A stretch of DNA of 64,000 bases from NCBI GenBank assembly GCA_021819725.1, contig JAKAQR010000008.1, positions 70,360 to 134,359 of the forward strand. The letters are read 5' to 3'. The notes under the pieces were generated by a model. The model made no database searches. It was not told the DNA's origin and was given only the letters and a program-made list of their open reading frames with translations. The position numbers were made by a program, and so were the translations under genes. Positions 58,370 through 64,000 of this stretch are shown piece by piece. The stretch comes from Actinomycetes bacterium. Lineage in GTDB: Bacteria > Actinomycetota > Acidimicrobiia > Acidimicrobiales > Acidimicrobiaceae. Positions within the stretch are counted from its first letter, which is position 1; each line of letters begins with the position of its first letter.

Positions 58370-60338
58370 CGTCGTTGAAGTCGTCGTCGAGATTGTCGGG
58401 CGGCCGGGACCGTACCGCTACCGCTGGCCGACGCAACTCGGCACCCCCCAGCTTGGTGATGAGGTCATCGTCGAACTGCAGACTAGGCGCATTGTCGCAT
58501 GGGTGGTTGCCATCACCGTCGATGACACCACGGCGGAGCTCAAGGAGGTCCTGCGGCGTCGGCGTCCAAGTGTCAGTCGCCGCGTCTTTGAACTAGCCCT
58601 GCTGGCATCGCGGTGGTATGTCTGCTCACCGGTCTATTTTCTTCGTAAGTCGAGGAGTCGCCGGATACGAGATGCAGCCTCCGTGATTGCGGTGTTGAAC
58701 GAGCGCTACGCCGATGGGGTGGGGGATCCAATCGACGTCTCTCAAGAGGGTGCTCCGGGTCGTGGCATCTCGGCTGATGGCGGCAGGAGTGCTAGCGACT
58801 TCGCCAGCTGCACCAGTGCTAACGGTACCCGTTCCAACGCCAACAGCGCCGACACTCCAGGTGGAGAAGGCGAGGGGGATGACGAGGCACCGTTGTGGTA
58901 TGGTGCCCTCGGTGAGCTACTCCCCTGGCCGGTCACGTTAGCCCCTATTGATCTCCTTTGGCACGCGATTGGGGTCAGTTCGGTTGAGGCGGCACTGACC
59001 TATGTGCGCGCGCATGCGGGGGCCAACGGCATCATTGTGTGCCCGACGCAGCGCCAACGCGAACGGATGTTGCTGGCGCTGATGCAAGAGGGCCATAACG
59101 CTGGCGATGTGGAGACTGACTGGTCCAAGATCGCGTTGGGGGAGATCGAGGTTGTGGTGGGGAGCCGTTTTGCCGCCTTCGCGCCGTTGGACCCGGTCGA
59201 CTATCTCGTCGTTCTCGATCCTGTCGACCCAAACATGCGAGAACAGTCGTCTCCGTATGCTGGTGGTCTCGAGGTCACCCGACTACGAGGGGCTCTCGAG
59301 GGGATCCGAGTGACGGTCATCACTGCCGCTCCACCGTTGGCAGTGGCGGCCAGCGCGAAGGTCTATCGCGAACCGTTTCGGATTGAGGCCCAACGGTGGC
59401 CGAGATTCGATATCGTACGGACGGCGGAGCTCGATCCGGGTCGCGGCGTGGTCGGTGCGATCATCGATCGAGGTCTGGGGCGCGACCCGTCGCGGCGTCT
59501 AGCGGTGATCGTGCCGAGTGCTGGCTGGCGTGGCTGGCTTCGTTGTCAGAGTTGTCAGACACTCCAGCGCTGTCCAACGTGCCACATCCCCCTTGCACCA
59601 CTGCCTCTCGAGGTAGAACGTCCGGGGGTGAGTGAACGCCTCGCGTTGGTGCGACACGGCATGGTTGTCGATGCGATGCGGTGTCCAAGTTGTCAGGATC
59701 GCTTTCCGCTGCGCTGTCTTCAGTGCGCAAGTCGGAAGGTAGCGATGAGTTCGCTCTCGGCGGAGCGGGTGCGCGCGTTGCTGGCTGGCGCTACCAACGT
59801 CGCGGTGGAGGTGATCACTGGCGATGGGGATCCCTCACCGACATGGAAGATCGTCGTTGGTGGCTATGGTCTGCTCGACCGCATTGAAAAGAGTGACGTG
59901 GTTGCACTCCTCAACGTTGAGTCTTTCTATGGTGTCTCCTCGCTGGAGGGCCTCGCTCTTGCACTCTACTATTGCAATCGTGGTGCGGCGCTCGCCGATC
60001 ATCTCCTTCTCTTCACCGATGGCGCCGACGATGATCTCCTTGGCGGTCTCACCGCACGCAATCTTCGACCGCTCTATAAGCGGGAACTGGCGTCACGCCA
60101 ACGTTTGGGGTTGCCCCCATCGAGGTCCATCGCACGGTTGAGCGGGCTACGGGCCCGCCAGCTTGTGGATGCACAACCGCGTGAACTGTTCGAGGGTATT
60201 GAGGTGATCATCGAGTCTGATTCGAGTTGTCTTTTCGTTGCTGATAAGGCTATTGACCTGCATGAACGGCTGGCCAAGGGCAACTGGCCAAGCGATAGCC
60301 GCAGCTGCCGCTTCCGCTTCGACCCGTTGGAGTTGTGA
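58359..60338 (+). CDS. priA: PriA-like primosomal protein, actinobacterial helicase-motif-poor type
   Basis: 659 residues from TTG 58359, which overlaps metK by 11 bases and has AAGGCGG upstream; the first ATG is far inside. The 3'-DNA-binding N-domain ([20 protein letters not shown]) is followed by a Gly/Ser/Asp-rich spacer (about 135-180). The zinc region has [13 protein letters not shown] and [15 protein letters not shown]. No Walker A (GxxxxGKT) or DEAH-type box was found, as known for actinobacterial PriA. It likely helps replication restart without helicase activity. Confidence 0.87.
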   Translation: MASSVVEVVVEIVGRPGPYRYRWPTQLGTPQLGDEVIVELQTRRIVAWVVAITVDDTTAELKEVLRRRRPSVSRRVFELALLASRWYVCSPVYFLRKSRSRRIRDAASVIAVLNERYADGVGDPIDVSQEGAPGRGISADGGRSASDFASCTSANGTRSNANSADTPGGEGEGDDEAPLWYGALGELLPWPVTLAPIDLLWHAIGVSSVEAALTYVRAHAGANGIIVCPTQRQRERMLLALMQEGHNAGDVETDWSKIALGEIEVVVGSRFAAFAPLDPVDYLVVLDPVDPNMREQSSPYAGGLEVTRLRGALEGIRVTVITAAPPLAVAASAKVYREPFRIEAQRWPRFDIVRTAELDPGRGVVGAIIDRGLGRDPSRRLAVIVPSAGWRGWLRCQSCQTLQRCPTCHIPLAPLPLEVERPGVSERLALVRHGMVVDAMRCPSCQDRFPLRCLQCASRKVAMSSLSAERVRALLAGATNVAVEVITGDGDPSPTWKIVVGGYGLLDRIEKSDVVALLNVESFYGVSSLEGLALALYYCNRGAALADHLLLFTDGADDDLLGGLTARNLRPLYKRELASRQRLGLPPSRSIARLSGLRARQLVDAQPRELFEGIEVIIESDSSCLFVADKAIDLHERLAKGNWPSDSRSCRFRFDPLEL

Positions 60339-60391
60339 GAAAACTGAAGGTTTTCGGTATACAGATGGCGGCATCGTCGAGTTCGAGGTTC

Positions 60392-60419
60392 TTGGTTACT
60401 GGGATGAGTACGGTAGAAT
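60392..60419 (+). promoter_or_regulatory. promoter-like pair before the membrane-SCO gene
   Basis: TTGGTT (60392-60397) and TAGAAT (60414-60419) with a 16-base spacer, 45 bases before ATG 60465. Confidence 0.4.
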
Positions 60420-60464
60420 CGGAGGAGTCGCGGCTCGCGCCGTGGATGCATAAAGGAGTAAAAG

Positions 60465-62234
60465 ATGCCTGGGATGGGGAATCCGAGCCTTGGCTCATTT
60501 GGGCTAGCGGCTCCGTTCTATCACCGTGTCGCGTTGGAGGCACTGTTGCTGGCGGTGGTCGCCTTTGTCTTGATTGCCGCGCGTTTCCTGCTCTATGGTA
60601 CCGCGTTTCGTAGCACGCCGGCACTCGCGGTGCGAGGTGGAGATGAGGCCGGTGTCGCTGTGCGGGTTCGGGAGCCGCGTGCACGTGCCGTCTTGCGTTA
60701 TGGTTTTGGCGCACTCTGGATTCTCGATGGGCTGCTGCAGCTGCAGAGTGCGATGCCTTCGTCGATGATCTCCCAGGTGGTAACGCCAACCCAGGTGGGT
60801 CAACCCCATTGGCTGGTGACCCTCATGGGGTGGGGGACCGACGCTTGGATTCGTCACCCTATCTGGTCGGCCTCAGGGGTGATCTGGCTGCAGATCGCGA
60901 TTGGGCTCTGGCTTGTACTGGGGCGAGAGGGCTGGTTCGCTCGCCTTGGCTATGTCTTGGCAGCCGGATGGGGCCTCTTTGTCTGGGTTTTTGGGGAGGC
61001 GATGGGGCAGACCTTTGGTCACGGTGGCTCCTGGCTCTTTGGCGCTCCTGGTGGAGTCTTGTTCTATGCCGTTGGGGCGCTCATCCTGCTCGCGCCCTAT
61101 GCCTGGTGGCAGCGGGACAAGCTCCCCCGTTGGGTGCTCGCTGGTATCGGTCTCATGTTGATCGCTTTTGGGGTTCAGGAGGCGTTGCCTGGTCGAGGCT
61201 TTTGGAGTTTCCAGATCCCTGACATGGTCAAGTCGATGGCGGCCGTTCCCCAGCCCGCCATCATCGCCGGGAGTCTACGAGGATTCCATCGGCTGTTGGG
61301 CGCTCATGGGAGCGAAGTCCTCAACGGCCTGACGGTGGCGATACTCGTCATGGTTGGTATCTCGTTGATCTTACGACGGGGTCTCCGAGTAAGCGTCCCC
61401 GTCTTTGCCGTCTTTTCCGTCTTGGTCTGGTGGTTCGTTCAAGATCTCGGTTTCCTTGGAGGTACCGGCACTGATCCCAACTCGATGATCCCCGAGTTGC
61501 TCCTGGTGGTTGCGATGGTGATGGGGCTCTCCTCTGCGGAGGTGCCCGAGCATGCGCCAGTGCATCTGTGGCCAGAGACGCTGGGTCAGGCGGGCCGACT
61601 CTTTGGCATGTGGGTCGTCGTCCTCGCCGCCGTGGGCTTGGTGCCGCTTGGTTTCTCGGCAGCCGATACCAGCTACTCGATCGAGGCGGCGCTAGCGACC
61701 TCTGGTGCGCCTTTTCAGATCGATCGGCCGGCGGCACCCTTTACACTGCTTGACCAGTCGGGTACTCCGGTCTCATCGTCGCAGTTTAAGGGTAAGACGT
61801 TGATCGTGACCTTCTTGGATCCGGTCTGTACCGACACCTGTCCTCTCATCGCCTCTGAACTGCGGCAGGCTGATGAACAGCTCACGCCGGCTGAGCGAGC
61901 CAACACGGACGTAATCGCTGTCGCGGCTAATCCAATCTTTCACTCGGTGAGTGCAGTGCATCTGTTCACCGACCGCGAAGGCATGGCATCCTTGCCGAAC
62001 TGGTACTTCTTGACCAGTCCATCGCTCAAAAGCTTGGCTGCTGTTTGGCAGAGCTATGGTGTGGGACTCTCGGTGCCCCAAAATGGGGTGATGGTGGTCC
62101 ACCCTGACCTGGTCTACATCGTGGATCGTGCGGGAGTCGAGCGGTGGATGATTCCGGCAGATCCCTCCGATACCAATGCGATCCAGTCGAGTTTTGCCTC
62201 ATTGGTGGATTCACTCGTGAAGGGAGTGCAGTGA
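60465..62234 (+). CDS. multi-pass membrane protein fused to a SCO1/SenC-like copper chaperone domain
   Basis: 589 residues. About nine to ten membrane helices cover residues 15-410, with no family recognised for certain. From about 425 a SCO/thioredoxin-like domain starts (APFTLLDQSGTPVSSSQFKG). Its copper-binding pair is C455-T-D-T-C459 in FLDPVCTDTCPLI; GLSVPQNGVMVVHPDLVYIV carries the later part, though the usual His is not certain. SCO proteins insert copper into CuA of oxidase subunit II. AAGGAG (60452-60457) precedes ATG 60465. It is 25 kb from the oxidase genes. Confidence 0.8.
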   Translation: MPGMGNPSLGSFGLAAPFYHRVALEALLLAVVAFVLIAARFLLYGTAFRSTPALAVRGGDEAGVAVRVREPRARAVLRYGFGALWILDGLLQLQSAMPSSMISQVVTPTQVGQPHWLVTLMGWGTDAWIRHPIWSASGVIWLQIAIGLWLVLGREGWFARLGYVLAAGWGLFVWVFGEAMGQTFGHGGSWLFGAPGGVLFYAVGALILLAPYAWWQRDKLPRWVLAGIGLMLIAFGVQEALPGRGFWSFQIPDMVKSMAAVPQPAIIAGSLRGFHRLLGAHGSEVLNGLTVAILVMVGISLILRRGLRVSVPVFAVFSVLVWWFVQDLGFLGGTGTDPNSMIPELLLVVAMVMGLSSAEVPEHAPVHLWPETLGQAGRLFGMWVVVLAAVGLVPLGFSAADTSYSIEAALATSGAPFQIDRPAAPFTLLDQSGTPVSSSQFKGKTLIVTFLDPVCTDTCPLIASELRQADEQLTPAERANTDVIAVAANPIFHSVSAVHLFTDREGMASLPNWYFLTSPSLKSLAAVWQSYGVGLSVPQNGVMVVHPDLVYIVDRAGVERWMIPADPSDTNAIQSSFASLVDSLVKGVQ

Positions 62235-62277
62235 AGGATCTCCAAGCCCCAGGCGCGCCTCCTGCTACTGGAAGTCC

Positions 62278-63447
62278 ATGCCGTGCATGGAGGGTGAGCG
62301 TCGCCTGGTGAAGATTCGACCACTTACGAAGTTGGCCCTCTCTCTGGGGGTAGGGAGTCTTGTCCTGGCAGCGTGTGGCAGCTCGTCGGTTGCGGTGAGC
62401 GCTCATCGTGGACCGCAATCACTCGCTGCGAACTATGCCACGGTGCTCGAATCACCATCGGGTAACCTCTTTACTGAGGCGCAGGCCTACCAGCACGGGC
62501 AAGTCCTTGAGGCAAAAAGTGGCGTTCTCCGCCTGATGACGCCGCAGGGAGTCTCTACCCGCGGTGGAGTGAGCCTCGCGCTGACCCCAGGTGGGAGAAC
62601 CAGCTGGGCGGCGGTGATGGCTCACCTTGAGCTCTATGTGAGCCCGATCTATGTCGGGCCCATCGATGACTGGCACGCCGCTGAGCTTCCCACGGCGGTG
62701 GCGCCCTTCCCCGGATCGATCCTTCCTGTCGATGGCAACAATGCCATGGCGATCGTTGGTTCGAAGGCGCATGGGGCTGGTAATCAGGAACTCGTCAGAA
62801 TTAGCGCGACGGGTTCGGTGACGCAGATGCTGGCCACGAATCCCACCCTTTTGCACCTTGGGGCCACGGTGCACTGTGGAGCTCCCGTGTACGAGAGCCT
62901 TACGGGCTCCTTCTCAAATCCAACGCTGCTCGCGGCGTGTCGCTCCGGTTCGGAGGTCGCGTTCGTCTCCCCGTTGACGAGAAGTATCGTCGCCGAGCGT
63001 CCCCCAAAGGGGTACCGATACCTTGGATTCTCCGCAGTGGGGGACCTTACTAACGGAACCGAATCGGTGGCGGCAGCGGTGCTCGCCCCCGTTGGGGGTG
63101 GCGCCGATGAGGTCAGTCTGGTCGGATCGCCTGCTGGGGCGCCGATGGCCAAGCTTCATGGACGACCCATCGCCTCTCCCTCCTTTGCGGTCTCTGCGAG
63201 TGGCGACTGGGTGCTGGTTCCCTTGGCGGGCGGGAAGAGTCAAGTCATCGAGTACTCGCCAACCGGAGCCCTCCTCGCCGACCGAAGCGGACCAAAGGAG
63301 GGTCAGGGAATTGGGATCTCCAGTGGTGGTCATGCTCTCGTCGTTGCGGCTAATCCAAATGACACCACGATCACGCTCTGGCGTGATGGAACGCGCGGAT
63401 TTGTCAAGAGTGGCTCGCTCTCGATTCCAGAGGGTGTGAACGGCTAA
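62278..63447 (+). CDS. secreted lipoprotein of unknown function, probably beta-propeller-like
   Basis: 389 residues from ATG 62278, or 379 from GTG 62308, which fits better as a signal-peptide start (VKIRPLTKLALSLGVGSLVL). The lipobox is LAAC, followed by Gly/Ser. The mature part has repeated beta-strand-like units (LVRISATGSVTQML, VSLVGSPAGAPMAKL, QVIEYSPTGALLADR), suggesting a propeller. No family is recognised. It follows the membrane-SCO gene by 43 bases and may be in the same operon. Confidence 0.72.
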   Translation: MPCMEGERRLVKIRPLTKLALSLGVGSLVLAACGSSSVAVSAHRGPQSLAANYATVLESPSGNLFTEAQAYQHGQVLEAKSGVLRLMTPQGVSTRGGVSLALTPGGRTSWAAVMAHLELYVSPIYVGPIDDWHAAELPTAVAPFPGSILPVDGNNAMAIVGSKAHGAGNQELVRISATGSVTQMLATNPTLLHLGATVHCGAPVYESLTGSFSNPTLLAACRSGSEVAFVSPLTRSIVAERPPKGYRYLGFSAVGDLTNGTESVAAAVLAPVGGGADEVSLVGSPAGAPMAKLHGRPIASPSFAVSASGDWVLVPLAGGKSQVIEYSPTGALLADRSGPKEGQGIGISSGGHALVVAANPNDTTITLWRDGTRGFVKSGSLSIPEGVNG

Positions 63448-63874
63448 GCGAGACTGCTAGGGCTCGAGCGTGGCGGCGTCGCTTGATCCTGGCTGGATCT
63501 GGCTTCGTCTGTATCGGCGTCCCCGGCACCGTGACCTCTCGGCGTCGAGTGACTCACCCGGCACCAACCACGATCGTTGCTTCGACCATCGTGCGTGCGT
63601 GAGCAAGCTTTACCGACTCACGCGCTGGTCGCGCCCGCCCAGGCGACGTCGGCTGTGATATGGCCCAGTTTGTTGTGCGCTGGTGGACCCAGGCACCCAT
63701 GGTTGTAGGATCGCCTTGCTCTAGAAGATGACGACCCCTATGCTACGACAAGTTGAGATGATCATCGGTCTCCGAGGCGACCCGATGAACGAAAAGTGAT
63801 CGTGAGCCGGTGACGCCCGTTTCAAGAGCGCGAAGGACTGAGAGAGCTATGCCCGAGATCCCAGTCCAGAACTG
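63448..63874. other. gene-free stretch with one stem-loop
   Basis: No coding sequence or RNA gene seen. GCGTGAG (63597-63603) can pair with CTCACGC (63617-63623), a possible weak terminator between convergent genes. Confidence 0.45.
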
Positions 63875-64000
63875 CTAGACCATGGTTGCGGTCATGAGTC
63901 CGATCATGGTGTAGATGATGTGACTGGCTGCGATCGCGGTGATCTCAGCGTGGTCGTAACTCGGTGAGACCTCAACGAGGTCGGCACCGACGAGGTTGAT
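63875..64000 (-). CDS. speB: agmatinase-like ureohydrolase, C-terminal end (5' part outside window)
   Basis: The last 41 codons on the minus strand read [41 protein letters not shown], then TAG (63875-63877). GADxVEVxPxYDHxEITA is the conserved end of agmatinase/arginase-family enzymes, which hydrolyse agmatine to putrescine and urea. The metal site is outside the window, so the exact substrate is not certain. Confidence 0.85.
   Translation of the reverse strand: MNLVGADLVEVSPSYDHAEITAIAASHIIYTMIGLMTATMV

Overview
The window looks like a chromosome segment of an acidophilic actinobacterium, most likely an Acidimicrobiia (Ferrimicrobium/Acidimicrobium type). This is an inference from gene content: a fused actinobacterial 2-oxoglutarate enzyme (Kgd), actinobacterial integration host factor (mIHF), UvrD2 with an HRDC tail, a helicase-motif-poor PriA, an EF-P/NusB/PepQ cluster, frequent GTG/TTG starts, several genes without a Shine-Dalgarno, and a divergent aa3-type oxidase cluster. 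No rRNA, tRNA or CRISPR array was seen.

Layout. 1-3.8 kb: the end of a UbiB-like kinase, an Hsp20 gene behind a HspR (HAIR)-like operator, a TIGR01777 epimerase, a PaiB-like protein and an alpha/beta hydrolase. 3.8-9.6 kb: kgd, a divergent EAL c-di-GMP phosphodiesterase, shikimate kinase. 10-16.2 kb: DUF1059 protein, fabZ, xth, then a leftward operon ATP-grasp ligase - radical SAM protein ending in CCAAP - uvrD2. 16.3-19.5 kb: nfuA, yceI/marR divergent pair, a protein phosphatase. 19.6-23.8 kb: a type IV pilus locus (pilin, prepilin peptidase, a natural PilM-PilN fusion, PilO, a small membrane protein). 23.8-29.9 kb: aroC-aroB-aroQ facing pepQ-efp-nusB. 30-36.9 kb: haem/copper respiratory cluster (ctaB, thioredoxin-like, cupredoxin-like, cox subunits II, I, III, CtaG-like, and a 41-residue membrane protein). 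37-46.4 kb: pyrimidine operon pyrR-pyrC-carA-carB-pyrD, then pyrF, mihF and gmk, behind a PyrR RNA-binding hairpin; pyrB and pyrK are absent. 46.5-55.7 kb: an insertion between gmk and rpoZ carrying a GltD-like oxidoreductase, NifJ, a dihydroorotate-dehydrogenase-like protein without its catalytic Cys, decayed sequence, a toxin-antitoxin pair and two IS607 recombinase remnants. 55.7-60.3 kb: rpoZ-coaBC-metK-priA. 60.4-64 kb: a membrane-SCO fusion, a lipoprotein and the end of agmatinase.

The most notable points are: the CCAAP-tailed radical SAM/ATP-grasp pair; cox subunit I in which the residues normally marking the D- and K-proton channels are replaced; the PFOR module splitting a normally contiguous gmk-rpoZ-coaBC-metK-priA block; gmk and coaBC with no ATG, GTG or TTG in front of their conserved N-termini; and several short tandem repeats placed directly before pyrF and rpoZ.
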